Assembly (NCBI GenBank): GCA_900759665.1
Contig: CAAEWE010000032.1
Coordinates: 1-56,580, forward strand
Direction: 5' to 3'
Source: Lachnospiraceae bacterium
Lineage (GTDB): Bacteria; Bacillota; Clostridia; Lachnospirales; Lachnospiraceae
Length of the DNA stretch: 56,580 bases
Shown: positions 17,598 through 25,880 of the stretch, piece by piece
Numbering within the stretch: position 1 is the stretch's first letter
How the letters are laid out: each line of letters opens with the position of its first letter
The notes under the pieces: model-generated
What the model was told of the DNA's origin: nothing
The model's database searches: none
The model's input: only the letters and a program-made list of their open reading frames with translations
Translations under genes and position numbers: made by a program

Positions 17598-17627
17598 GCA
17601 TAATTTTTATGAAATACGCCATACTAT
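17598..17627 (+). promoter_or_regulatory. Sigma-E-like sporulation promoter (candidate)
   Basis: GCATAAT (17598-17604), 15 bases, CATACTAT (17620-17627) resembles the mother-cell sigma-E pattern, with one mismatch in each box. A perfect inverted repeat, ATGAAATA/TATTTCAT (17609-17632), overlaps the -10 box. The Ser/Asn-rich gene starts about 70 bases downstream. Confidence 0.4.
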
Positions 17628-17702
17628 TTCATGCAACAAGTACAACAGTGTCACGGAAATTCTCCTGACCAGAGTATCATCACTTAGAAAAGAGGTAGAA
17701 TT

Positions 17703-17888
17703 ATGGCAAAAAATTCATCAAATTCGACAAATGCCGACAACAGTTACAATTCTTCAAAAAACAGCAGCAACGCTTCCAACGCAGGCAATGCTTCTAACAA
17801 GAACAGTTCTTCCAACAAGACAAAGAACAGCAGCAAAAACTCTACGAAAAACTGTCACAATGCTTCCGATGAGTCTGACTGCTATTAA
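17703..17888 (+). CDS. Ser/Asn-rich small protein (61 aa), unknown
   Basis: A 61-residue protein in which serine, asparagine and lysine make up most positions, in SSNxSN-type steps, ending with CHNASDESDCY. Two cysteines lie near the C-terminus. AGAGGTAGAATT before the ATG is an acceptable ribosome site. I know no family for it. Low-complexity Ser/Asn proteins are often disordered; the sigma-E-like motif upstream would fit a spore-surface component, but that is inference. A short GC-rich hairpin follows the stop, and a rhodanese gene lies 56 bases downstream on the same strand. Confidence 0.65.
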   Translation: MAKNSSNSTNADNSYNSSKNSSNASNAGNASNKNSSSNKTKNSSKNSTKNCHNASDESDCY

Positions 17889-17896
17889 GCATTGCC

Positions 17897-17915
17897 GGGG
17901 GCGACAGCCCCCTTT
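17897..17915 (+). terminator. Terminator-like hairpin after the Ser/Asn-rich gene
   Basis: GGGGGC and GCCCCC pair around GACA and are followed by TTT only. The stem is strong but the T tail short, so it may end the small transcript partly, letting some reach the rhodanese gene. Confidence 0.5.
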
Positions 17916-17944
17916 ACATAATCTCTGGAACAGGGGGCGGTCCC

Positions 17945-18274
17945 ATGAATTATCGCGTTATTTCCGAAAAAACATTATCCGGTTATCTTCATTCCCCGGA
18001 GCTGCTTCTGGTGGATCTGCGGAGCCGGGAAGATTTCCTGCACAGCCACATCCCCGGTGCCGTCTGGATGGGCTGGGAAACAGCCACAACGGATTTTCCT
18101 GACCTTTTGGACGAATATGAAGAGGTTCACCACGCCGATCCGTCTTATATGGTGCTTTACTGTGACTCCGGTCATATCAGTCTGATCACCGCCAGGGATC
18201 TTGCCGTCCGCGGATATCCGGTCATGAGCCTGAATGGCGGCTTTCATCGGTGGCACGGCGAGACTGTCTCTTGA
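17945..18274 (+). CDS. Rhodanese-like domain protein
   Basis: A 109-residue single-domain rhodanese. Seen are the entry motif LLLVDLRSREDFLHSHIPGA near residue 20, the active-site cysteine in VLYCDSGHIS near residue 75, and GYPVMSLNGGFHRW near the end. The cysteine would carry a persulfide in sulfur transfer or reduction. The loop after the Cys is close to that of other stand-alone rhodaneses. GGGGGCGG precedes the ATG. It lies 45 bases upstream of the AEC transporter on the same strand, so the two may be co-transcribed. The physiological acceptor is unknown. Confidence 0.9.
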   Translation: MNYRVISEKTLSGYLHSPELLLVDLRSREDFLHSHIPGAVWMGWETATTDFPDLLDEYEEVHHADPSYMVLYCDSGHISLITARDLAVRGYPVMSLNGGFHRWHGETVS

Positions 18275-18318
18275 AAAGATAATTTTCTTCTGCTAAAATT
18301 TGTGCGGAGGAATTTACA

Positions 18319-19269
18319 ATGGATAGTTTTATTTTTAGTATTAACGCAACCGTACCGGTCTTTGCCATGATGATCTTTGGCAATATTTTTAAACGGATCA
18401 AGCTCATTGATGACCATTTTGCTTCTGTGGCAAACCGTTTTGTTTTCAAGATCTGCCTGCCCTGCCTCGTCTTTCTGGATCTGGCAGATACGGATATCCG
18501 GCACCACTTTGATGTAAAATATGTGGGCTTTTGTTTTGCTGCAACCCTGATCTCGATCCTCACGGTCTGGATCCTGGCAAAGATTTTCCTGAAGGACAAA
18601 AGCTCCGTGGGAGCGTTCGTCCAGGGAGCATACCGCAGCAGTGCCGCGATCCTTGGCGTTGCCTTTATCCAGAATATTTACGGGACTTCCGGCATGGCTC
18701 CTCTGATGATCATCGGTTCGGTGCCTTTGTATAATATTTTTGCCGTGATCGTACTGACCTTTGAGAGTGGCGGGGACAGCACGGATTCCGCCGCCAATAT
18801 CCGAAAGGCATGTATCAATATCCTGAAAAATCCCATCATCATCGGCATCGTTCTGGGACTGGCCGCATCGTATATCAACCTTCCCCTTCCCGGAATGATC
18901 CGCAAATCCATCAATAATCTTGCCCTGATGACTTCGCCGCTGGCACTGATCTCCATTGGTGCAGGCTTCGAGGGACGAAAGGCGGTTGCGAAGCTGAAGC
19001 CGACATTTGCGGCATCCTTTATGAAGCTTCTGGGATGGGCAGGTATTTTCCTGCCCGCCGCTGTTTTCTTTGGCTTCCGGGATCAGGAGCTGATCGCCTT
19101 GCTGATCATGCTTGCTTCTCCCTGCACTCCTGCTGCCTATATTATGGCAAAAAATATGGATGGCGACGACGTTCTTGCCTCCAGCATTGTAGTCGTTACC
19201 ACCCTGTTCTCTTCGGTCACTCTGACCTTCTGGATCTTCCTTCTGCGTTCCCTGAATCTGATCGGTTAA
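18319..19269 (+). CDS. AEC family (auxin efflux carrier-type) transporter
   Basis: A 316-residue integral membrane protein of the auxin efflux carrier family, probably with ten helices. Family features are the start FSINATVPVFAMMIFG, the helix-breaking LPCLVFLDLA near residue 50, AYRSSAAILGVA near 110, and the conserved SPLALISIGAGF near residue 210. Bacterial members export or import organic acids such as malate or malonate. The second half ends with PAAYIMAKNMDGD, also typical. GCGGAGGAA precedes the ATG. It converges with the DHHW operon; I see no terminator in the 33-base gap. Confidence 0.92.
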   Translation: MDSFIFSINATVPVFAMMIFGNIFKRIKLIDDHFASVANRFVFKICLPCLVFLDLADTDIRHHFDVKYVGFCFAATLISILTVWILAKIFLKDKSSVGAFVQGAYRSSAAILGVAFIQNIYGTSGMAPLMIIGSVPLYNIFAVIVLTFESGGDSTDSAANIRKACINILKNPIIIGIVLGLAASYINLPLPGMIRKSINNLALMTSPLALISIGAGFEGRKAVAKLKPTFAASFMKLLGWAGIFLPAAVFFGFRDQELIALLIMLASPCTPAAYIMAKNMDGDDVLASSIVVVTTLFSSVTLTFWIFLLRSLNLIG

Positions 19270-19302
19270 GGACACAGAAGCTTTGTTCCGGAATTGTATT
19301 GA

Positions 19303-20463
19303 TTATTTCATTAGTTTATTCAACTGATCCGCCTGGGCGAAACTGCTCAGTTCATAAAGCACCAGCACTTCGTCTGCCGGATTTTCTTTTAAATATTTCT
19401 GCACCGATTTCTTGAAATACCGCAGGTCGATCATACGGATCCGGGCATAGTCCTTCATCAGAAACGGCACCATGCTGTTGGCAAAGGAGTCCTTAAAGAT
19501 CAGCAGCGTTCGGTCGTTTCCGGGATCTTTCATCTGTATGTCAACTTCCCCATAATTTCCGCCAAAATAAACGGCATATTTGTCTTTCTGGTCTTGTTTG
19601 CTGCGGTCGTAGACCCCGCTTATTTCCTTTCCGTCACAGGTGATCTCTGCTTCCGGCAGCTTCTCCGGAATCTCCATGGTATCCGGCACGGCGTCCTCAT
19701 CCAGTGCCTTGGAATACAGCGTTCCGTAAAAGGAATCGCTGAACTTTTTAATATCAAAAGAATCATAGGATGCGGCTTTCCGCTTCATTTGTGCCGCATA
19801 CGCCCGATATCCCACATAAGCTCCGTACTGGGTCCAGTGATGATCCGTCCGGTAATATACCTGCCTCTCTTTTGCTTTTACTGCTGCACCTGTGCTCTGC
19901 GAAAAAGACCTTACCTCCTGCAGATCCTCACGGATATCCAGAAGCTTTACTCCCTGGAGCGTTTCTCTGGCTGTCTGGTACAGTGCATCCGAATCATACA
20001 GTGAGGCATGCGCCGGCAGCTTGTCCTTTAATATGCTGCCTGGCGGCGGCACCAGCATTGCCGTCACCACAGATTTCCCGCTCAGGGATGCCATCCGGTT
20101 CACAAACCGCAGATTCTGGAAATAATCCGTCCGGGAAATATCCTGATTCATGATCTTTTCAAAATAATAATGATCCTTTCCCAGATATACACCACCGATA
20201 TCTTTCATTCCGATCAGCTTCTTTACCCTTGTGGAAAGTCCCGTCAGCCTGTCTCTGCCCGGAAACTGGTCATTGTATGCATCGGTCAGCTCCTCCTGAA
20301 CCGTTCCATCCATCACATCCTCCGCACGGATCTGTGGAAACTGGGTCAGATAACGGTTTTCGTTGTCAGAATACTCCCGGTGGCCAAATTTCACCGTGAC
20401 AGCACCACCCACTGCCAGTACTGCGGTAAAGATCACTACCGCTAAAAACTCTTTCTTTGCCAT
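19303..20463 (-). CDS. DHHW-motif membrane-anchored protein, AlgX/AlgJ-like
   Basis: A 386-residue protein with an N-terminal membrane anchor (about 6-26) and an extracytoplasmic domain of the DHHW family. The naming motif is YYRTDHHWTQYGAY near residue 208; FKDSFANSMVPFL near residue 330 carries the SGNH-type serine. In alginate and similar systems AlgX/AlgJ proteins take acetyl groups from the MBOAT partner and place them on the polysaccharide, so this is a likely O-acetyltransferase or relay. It lies 27 bases after the MBOAT gene and ends the operon. The substrate polymer is unknown. Confidence 0.85.
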   Translation of the reverse strand: MAKKEFLAVVIFTAVLAVGGAVTVKFGHREYSDNENRYLTQFPQIRAEDVMDGTVQEELTDAYNDQFPGRDRLTGLSTRVKKLIGMKDIGGVYLGKDHYYFEKIMNQDISRTDYFQNLRFVNRMASLSGKSVVTAMLVPPPGSILKDKLPAHASLYDSDALYQTARETLQGVKLLDIREDLQEVRSFSQSTGAAVKAKERQVYYRTDHHWTQYGAYVGYRAYAAQMKRKAASYDSFDIKKFSDSFYGTLYSKALDEDAVPDTMEIPEKLPEAEITCDGKEISGVYDRSKQDQKDKYAVYFGGNYGEVDIQMKDPGNDRTLLIFKDSFANSMVPFLMKDYARIRMIDLRYFKKSVQKYLKENPADEVLVLYELSSFAQADQLNKLMK

Positions 20464-20490
20464 TGCATTCTCCTGTCCATAAACGATTGC

Positions 20491-21936
20491 TTAAAAACGG
20501 AAATATAAAAACGGATTATAGCTGCCACTGACCAGTAACGCCACGCTGATCACCAGAAGCAGTGCCAGCCACACAAGCTGCAAAACAAATGCGATACGGT
20601 CTCCCCATGCCGGCAATACCGCCAGAAGCTTTTGTTTCATGCTCTCATACAGTCTGGCTGCCACCGTTTTCGGCAGCTCCAGGCTCCCCAGAAACAGGAT
20701 CAGCAGAAATAAACCGTAACTGCTCCAGTAATATAACGAGATTCCATTGCCCGCCACGCTATTTACTCCAAACATCGTTCCTAAATACCGGAGCAGTACA
20801 CCCATATCGTCACAGGCAAAGATTGCCCAGCCAATCACGATGAAGAACAGAGCGTAAAGATGCCGGCACAGGCGGGGCCACTTTTTCATTTCCTCCAGCA
20901 AAAACAGTTTTTCTACCAGCAGGAGTACAAAGAAATAAAGCCCCCATAAAATGAAATTCCAGCCGGCACCGTGCCAGAGACCGGTCAGAAACCAGACCAC
21001 CAGCAGATCAAAGATCTGACGGATCCTGCCCTTGCGGTTGCCTCCCAACGGAATATAAACGTACTCCCGGAACCAGGTGCTTAATGTGATATGCCACCGC
21101 CGCCAGAACTCCGTTATACTGTGGGACATATAGGGATAATTGAAATTTTCCGGAAAACGGAAGCCGAAAATATGTCCCAGTCCGATCGCCATATCGGAAT
21201 ATCCGGAAAAATCAAAGTAGATCTGAAATGTATAGGCGATCGCTCCCAGCCAGGCACAAGCCATGCTCATATCGCCTTCCTGCAATGACGAGATCTGACT
21301 CCACAATGTCCCGATCTGATTGGCGAGAAGCACCTTTTTGGCGAGTCCCAGAATAAATCTCTGTACTCCGTAGAAACGTTCCTCCCAGCTTCCTTTCCGT
21401 CCCCGGATCTGATCCTGAATATCGCTGTAACGTACAATTGGACCGGCGATCAACTGAGGAAAAAGACATACATACATGCCAAAATCAATGATATTATGCT
21501 GTACCTTCACCTGTCTGCGATAGACGTCGATCGTATAGGAGAGCGTTTGAAATGTATAGAAAGAAATGCCGATCGGAAGTGCCAGCTTTAACAGATGAAC
21601 CGGGCTTCCTGTGAGCTGCCCCACGCTTTCCAGCACAAAATCCGTATATTTAAAGAAACACAGAATCCCGATATTCACTACCACTGACAGCACCAGAACC
21701 CATCTGCGGTACTGCGGCTTCTCCCGGCGGTCAAGATACTCCATGATCAGACCGTTGCAATAGTCAAATACCGTGGAAAACAGCATAATAAAAATATACC
21801 TCGGTTCCCCCCAGGCATAAAAAAGCATACTTACAACAAACAAAAAGAAATTGCGGAATTTTGCCGGACAGACCGCATATCCGATCAGTACGCCCGGCAG
21901 AAATCCGCAAAGAAACACCATACTGCTAAAAACCAT
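20491..21936 (-). CDS. MBOAT family membrane O-acyltransferase, AlgI/DltB-like
   Basis: A 481-residue multispanning membrane acyltransferase. It should move an acyl (probably acetyl) group across the membrane for transfer to a cell-surface polymer. Family features are FLFVVSMLFYAWGEPRYI near residue 30, LPIGISFYTFQTLSY near 135, FWRRWHITLSTWFREY near 290 with the first conserved histidine, and FLTGLWHGAGWNFILWG near 330 with the catalytic histidine. Length is normal. AAGGGGT precedes the ATG. It lies between two DHHW genes, with gaps of 16 and 27 bases, the classic arrangement for polysaccharide or teichoic acid acylation. Confidence 0.93.
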   Translation of the reverse strand: MVFSSMVFLCGFLPGVLIGYAVCPAKFRNFFLFVVSMLFYAWGEPRYIFIMLFSTVFDYCNGLIMEYLDRREKPQYRRWVLVLSVVVNIGILCFFKYTDFVLESVGQLTGSPVHLLKLALPIGISFYTFQTLSYTIDVYRRQVKVQHNIIDFGMYVCLFPQLIAGPIVRYSDIQDQIRGRKGSWEERFYGVQRFILGLAKKVLLANQIGTLWSQISSLQEGDMSMACAWLGAIAYTFQIYFDFSGYSDMAIGLGHIFGFRFPENFNYPYMSHSITEFWRRWHITLSTWFREYVYIPLGGNRKGRIRQIFDLLVVWFLTGLWHGAGWNFILWGLYFFVLLLVEKLFLLEEMKKWPRLCRHLYALFFIVIGWAIFACDDMGVLLRYLGTMFGVNSVAGNGISLYYWSSYGLFLLILFLGSLELPKTVAARLYESMKQKLLAVLPAWGDRIAFVLQLVWLALLLVISVALLVSGSYNPFLYFRF

Positions 21937-21952
21937 TTTTTACCCCTTATCA

Positions 21953-23062
21953 CTATTTGATCTGTGCGATCTTTCCAATGAGATATGCATTCCGTGTCAT
22001 GGATATATTATTGATAAAGATCACATCCTGTACTTTATTCCGACGGGCAAGTTTTGATACACTTCCCTTCCAGTAACGATAATCAATAACATAGATCTTT
22101 TCATAATGATCCGCCAGATACGGTACAAATGCATTGCCATAAGATTCCTTGACCACCACGCAGCCTGATCCATCCTTGATCTTTTTGTTGTGGATCACGG
22201 TGTAAGGATTATCTCCTGCCAGAAAGGCACAGTATCTTAACTGCATGCTGTAATTCTTTCCATTGGCGATCACAGAAGAAGTGTATTTCCCACCATTCTG
22301 GTCATGATATGTCATAGTGATCTTTTTGTTATCTATCGGAAAATATGCCTTCACCTTATCCTGGCGAAGTGCTTTGTTGTGGTTGGTATCCAGATAAAAG
22401 GAGCCCAGAAAGCTGCCGAAATTCTCCTGGGGATAACCGGCGAGTTCATTGGCTGTGATCCCCTTGGCATCACAGAACTGGCGGTATGCATAATATGCCC
22501 CTCTGCTGGTCCAGTGATGATCCGTGCGGAAATAGATATATTCTTTCCGGTGGCTCATGAGAGTATCATATAATGACACCTTCTTTACCGGATGTTTTAA
22601 TTTTTTGTAGATAGACCGGATGGATTTCTTTTGATCGGAAGAATTGACTTTGGATGATTTATTATCCGGAAAGGTAATGCCAATGCTGGTGGGAACAACC
22701 ATATCATAGACATCTGCTTTGCCTTTCAGGGCGTTTGCCACCGCATTGACCACCGACGCGTAATTCCTGGCGGAGCTGTCCACATAATTGTACAGCTCAT
22801 ACGCACTGTCGCCCACTTTGACCGTACCGCCATAGCTCTCGATCTTTGCTTTTGACCTAATCCTGGCATAGGACTTTGGCGCTGCTGCCGTTGGCTTCTC
22901 TGTTGCCTCCGTCTCCTGTGCTGCCTCCTTGCCATTGTCGATCGAAATCTCCCGCACCGTATCTGAGGAGCTGCTTTTCTCCGGAGCTTTACTAACCCCG
23001 CACGCCGATATACTAACGATGCATCCCACCGTCATCATAAAAAGTGCAAACCCTTTTTTCAT
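21953..23062 (-). CDS. DHHW-family lipoprotein
   Basis: A 369-residue lipoprotein: MKKGFALFMM, hydrophobic run, then VSISACG with the lipid-bearing Cys near residue 21, and a Ser/Glu-rich tether. The domain contains YFRTDHHWTSRGAYYAY near residue 180 and VKESYGNAFVPYLADHY near 325, matching the second DHHW protein of this operon in plan but not closely in sequence. I start at ATG 23062 behind GGAGG. The pair probably works with the MBOAT protein on the outer face of the membrane, one possibly as acyl carrier and the other as transferase. Confidence 0.85.
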   Translation of the reverse strand: MKKGFALFMMTVGCIVSISACGVSKAPEKSSSSDTVREISIDNGKEAAQETEATEKPTAAAPKSYARIRSKAKIESYGGTVKVGDSAYELYNYVDSSARNYASVVNAVANALKGKADVYDMVVPTSIGITFPDNKSSKVNSSDQKKSIRSIYKKLKHPVKKVSLYDTLMSHRKEYIYFRTDHHWTSRGAYYAYRQFCDAKGITANELAGYPQENFGSFLGSFYLDTNHNKALRQDKVKAYFPIDNKKITMTYHDQNGGKYTSSVIANGKNYSMQLRYCAFLAGDNPYTVIHNKKIKDGSGCVVVKESYGNAFVPYLADHYEKIYVIDYRYWKGSVSKLARRNKVQDVIFINNISMTRNAYLIGKIAQIK

Positions 23063-23091
23063 CTCGTTCCTCCGCCACGCCACACGGGTCG

Positions 23092-23670
23092 TTACTGTTT
23101 CCCTTTTAACTGTTCTCTGATCACATCTGCAGCCTTGTCTTTATCTTCGGAAACACATGCCACAATATATCTGCCGCTCTGCAGGATCACGGCATCATTG
23201 ATCTTTTTGGCTTCCTTCGGAAGATAATCCTGAAAAGACTGCTGCATGTCCGTCAGATGCTTCTGTACATTTTCAATCTCCTGTTCCATCTGACTTTCAT
23301 CCTTCACCGTCACGATCAACAGTTCATCCGCACTGGTTCCCTCGCCCATATAAAGCTCTGTCTTTGTATCATCAGCCGCCGTGGAGATCATACTCTGTGC
23401 CACCGACGAATCCATTTTTTCAAGCTTTGTATCAAATGCTGCCTTTTCAAGCACCGTCCTGGCAAAAGCATCTGTATCCAGCTTCTGCGTGTCCGCTGAT
23501 TTCGTGTCCTTCTGTGTCTCTCCGGCATGAAAACTTTTGTCCTCGACATCAGCCGAAGCAGTCCTGCTCATGCCTGTCTCCATACGGAATGCCCAGACAG
23601 AAACAGCCAGCATGATCACGCCGCATGCCAGCAATATATAAAATGATCTTTGATCCTTCTTTGCAACCAT
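23092..23670 (-). CDS. DUF4358 family membrane-anchored protein
   Basis: A 192-residue protein with an N-terminal anchor (ILLACGVIMLAVSVWAF) and an extracytoplasmic DUF4358 domain. Recognisable parts are FDTKLEKMDSSVAQSMI near residue 95, LYMGEGTSADELLIVTVKD near 120, and GRYIVACVSEDKDKAADVI at the end. DUF4358 genes are common in Lachnospiraceae next to MBOAT and DHHW genes, but no activity is known. It is the first gene of the operon, 29 bases before the lipoprotein, and follows a sigma-A promoter. I start at ATG 23670, preceded by GAGGA. Confidence 0.85.
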   Translation of the reverse strand: MVAKKDQRSFYILLACGVIMLAVSVWAFRMETGMSRTASADVEDKSFHAGETQKDTKSADTQKLDTDAFARTVLEKAAFDTKLEKMDSSVAQSMISTAADDTKTELYMGEGTSADELLIVTVKDESQMEQEIENVQKHLTDMQQSFQDYLPKEAKKINDAVILQSGRYIVACVSEDKDKAADVIREQLKGKQ

Positions 23671-23726
23671 GATAATCCTCATTTCAATGTTTTCCTTGAT
23701 ACATACATAAATAAAACACCAATATA

Positions 23727-23756
23727 ATTATATATTCGACATTTCCTATTCGTCAA
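23727..23756 (-). promoter_or_regulatory. Sigma-A promoter of the O-acylation operon
   Basis: TTGACG (23756-23751), 18 bases, TATAAT (23732-23727) on the minus strand, about 55 bases before the DUF4358 start. The four genes downstream share the strand and have gaps of at most 29 bases. Confidence 0.8.
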
Positions 23757-23788
23757 TACATTTTTCGTTTTTACCGAAATATACCGGA

Positions 23789-24754
23789 TCATCCCAATGG
23801 CTGGCCGTAATGTTGAAGTACCTCTGCGGGAATTGTAGTCTGACAGTCGATACTCAGCACACTTTCCGTTTCCTTTGCCGCATTATAATACCACATGGCT
23901 GCCTCCTGCCGGTCTCCGGCCGCCTCGTAATATGCTCCCAGTTCACAGCAAAGCTCGGAACAGCCCCCCATGGCAATGCCCTTCAGTGCATATGTCATAA
24001 ACCGGTGCAGATCTCCTTTCAGACGGTAGATATGTGCCAGCACACAGACTGCCTCCAGAATCTCGTCACCGCTCCGCCCCTCCTGCTCCACACTATCCAG
24101 AAAGGTTTTCTCTGCCGCCAGAAAATCCCCGTCCTGCCCGGCAATAAACAACTCCATGGCATACATATGATGAAGCCTGGCTGACAGCGGAATCTGACGA
24201 TCACGAAGACGCCGCAGTGCTTCCAGATCCCTTGCCCCGTGATTGCCCTCCGGGCAGTGCGTAATCTCAATCTCACTGTCAAAGACCACCGGATCCAGAC
24301 GAAGGGTCTCATGAATCGGATCGATCCAGACAAAAGATCTCTGCCGCCGGTAAAGCTTGGGACGAAGCTCCTTTTCAAAATTGCCGGTTGTGTTGTTTTC
24401 TCCCAGATCATTGCAATAATACATCTGTACGATCTCCACTTCCGGCAGAAGCACTTCCTTCAATCTGCGAAGCTGTTCCCGGTTCTCCTCATCCACATAC
24501 TCATCCGCATCGGCTGTATATATGTAATCCATAGTCGCTTTTGATGCTGCATAATTCCGTGCTTTTGAGAAGTCGTCCACCCATTCAAAATCATAGATCC
24601 GGTCCGTATAATGTGCCGCAATCTCTTTCGTACGGTCTGTGGATCCGGTGTCAACAATGATGATCTCATCCATCAGTTCTGCCAGAGAATCCAGGCAGCG
24701 AGCCAGTACACGTTCTTCATTTTTCACGATCATACATAAACTGAATGTGGTCAT
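23789..24754 (-). CDS. Glycosyltransferase family 2 protein
   Basis: A 321-residue cytoplasmic or membrane-associated glycosyltransferase. The GT-A fold is clear at the start: FSLCMIVKNEERVLARCL, then IIIVDTGSTDRT near residue 33 and the metal-binding TADADEYVD near 80. The second half (about 190-300) is helical with Ala-rich repeats such as GAYYEAAGDRQEAAMWYYN, as in members with TPR-like tails. The gene lies 12 bases after azlD. It probably adds a sugar to a surface glycan or protein; donor and acceptor are unknown. Confidence 0.92.
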   Translation of the reverse strand: MTTFSLCMIVKNEERVLARCLDSLAELMDEIIIVDTGSTDRTKEIAAHYTDRIYDFEWVDDFSKARNYAASKATMDYIYTADADEYVDEENREQLRRLKEVLLPEVEIVQMYYCNDLGENNTTGNFEKELRPKLYRRQRSFVWIDPIHETLRLDPVVFDSEIEITHCPEGNHGARDLEALRRLRDRQIPLSARLHHMYAMELFIAGQDGDFLAAEKTFLDSVEQEGRSGDEILEAVCVLAHIYRLKGDLHRFMTYALKGIAMGGCSELCCELGAYYEAAGDRQEAAMWYYNAAKETESVLSIDCQTTIPAEVLQHYGQPLG

Positions 24755-24766
24755 TTTTTCTCCTCT

Positions 24767-25084
24767 CTACACAAGCACCCGGATCACTTCTATCAAAAAC
24801 GCTGCCACACAGGCTCCCACTGCCACCTGCAGCAGACCTTTCCTGCGATATGCCAGTACGAGTGCCACGATTGTGCCTGCCATTCCGGAAACAACTGAAC
24901 CGGTGCTGGTAAAGATCGCAGGGAATGTCATGGCACCAAGCACCGCATATGGCACATAAAATAAAAAGGAACGGATGTACGGATTGTCCAGCTTCCCCCG
25001 GCAGAGGACAAATGGGATCATCCGGATCAGATATGTAATTCCCGCACAAATAAACAGATATATAAAAAATTTCATTGACTGCAT
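24767..25084 (-). CDS. azlD: AzlD family branched-chain amino acid exporter subunit
   Basis: A 105-residue membrane protein with four helices, the small subunit of AzlCD exporters for branched-chain amino acids and analogues. GITYLIRMIPFVLCRGKL near residue 14 and SFLFYVPYAVLGAMTFPAIF near 40 are the conserved parts. It lies 43 bases after azlC, the usual order. AAAGG before the start is rather far (12 bases), so the ATG four codons in is also possible. Confidence 0.92.
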   Translation of the reverse strand: MQSMKFFIYLFICAGITYLIRMIPFVLCRGKLDNPYIRSFLFYVPYAVLGAMTFPAIFTSTGSVVSGMAGTIVALVLAYRRKGLLQVAVGACVAAFLIEVIRVLV

Positions 25085-25127
25085 ATTAATAACAACCTTT
25101 CCTGCGTATGTAAAACCGACAGCTTCT

Positions 25128-25817
25128 CTATTCTTCTACCGGATACAGCCACGCTCCCAGAGCAGAAGCCGCCACTGCACATATGATGATCACAAATCCT
25201 GACGATATGTGCTTTAAAAATGGAATCCACCGGAAGCAGCAGCTCAGTGCCACTGCCACGATAATGACCTTCAGACATGCACTGTCTTTCCTTGCCTGCG
25301 GGATGATGATCGCAAGAAACATGCCATAAATGGCGATTCCCAGAGCATTGCTGACAATCTGCGGAAGAACACCTCCTAACAGTGCTCCGGACAAAGTTCC
25401 CACCTGCCAGCCAATAAACGGAATGCTGATCAGCCCATAAAGATAATTTTTGCTTACTTCTCCATTCCGGCTGGAAGCTACTCCAAAAATCTCATCGGTG
25501 ATGCCAAAGCTTGTCGCAAAACGATGCGGCATTGTCATGGAGCTGTCCAATTTTTGGGACAACGATAGAGACATCAATGCATAACGCAGGTTGATAATAA
25601 ACTCTGTCAGTGCCATCTCCATATACGCTCCGCCCGCCACCATTATATCCAGGCCTGCAAACTGTCCCGCTGACGTAAGATTGGTCACAGAGATCAACAA
25701 TGCCTGCCACCAGGTCATCCCCACTGACACTGCCATCAGTCCAAAGGTAAAACTTACCGGTACATATCCCATAGCAATGGGGATGCCATCCCGCATCCCC
25801 CGTTTAAATTCATCCAT
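25128..25817 (-). CDS. azlC: AzlC family branched-chain amino acid exporter subunit
   Basis: A 229-residue membrane protein, the large AzlC subunit. Conserved parts are GIPIAMGYVPVSFTFGLMA near residue 10, NLTSAGQFAGL near 45 and LRYALMSLSLSQKL near 80. With AzlD it exports leucine, isoleucine, valine and toxic analogues. AAGGATGCG precedes the ATG. It is third in the closely spaced run that starts with the penicillin-binding protein gene, 63 bases after ydcF. Confidence 0.93.
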   Translation of the reverse strand: MDEFKRGMRDGIPIAMGYVPVSFTFGLMAVSVGMTWWQALLISVTNLTSAGQFAGLDIMVAGGAYMEMALTEFIINLRYALMSLSLSQKLDSSMTMPHRFATSFGITDEIFGVASSRNGEVSKNYLYGLISIPFIGWQVGTLSGALLGGVLPQIVSNALGIAIYGMFLAIIIPQARKDSACLKVIIVAVALSCCFRWIPFLKHISSGFVIIICAVAASALGAWLYPVEE

Positions 25818-25880
25818 CGCATCCTTCTTCCTGCCCCTTTGCAGGACTCCTGTTTATTCTCGTATTGTGTCTTCAACACG

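Noticed and set aside
18244..19275. 343-residue minus-strand frame opposite the AEC transporter
   Set aside because: It is a shadow: the plus strand encodes a full AEC protein with all family motifs, while the opposite frame is Gln/Asp/His-rich with no domain.
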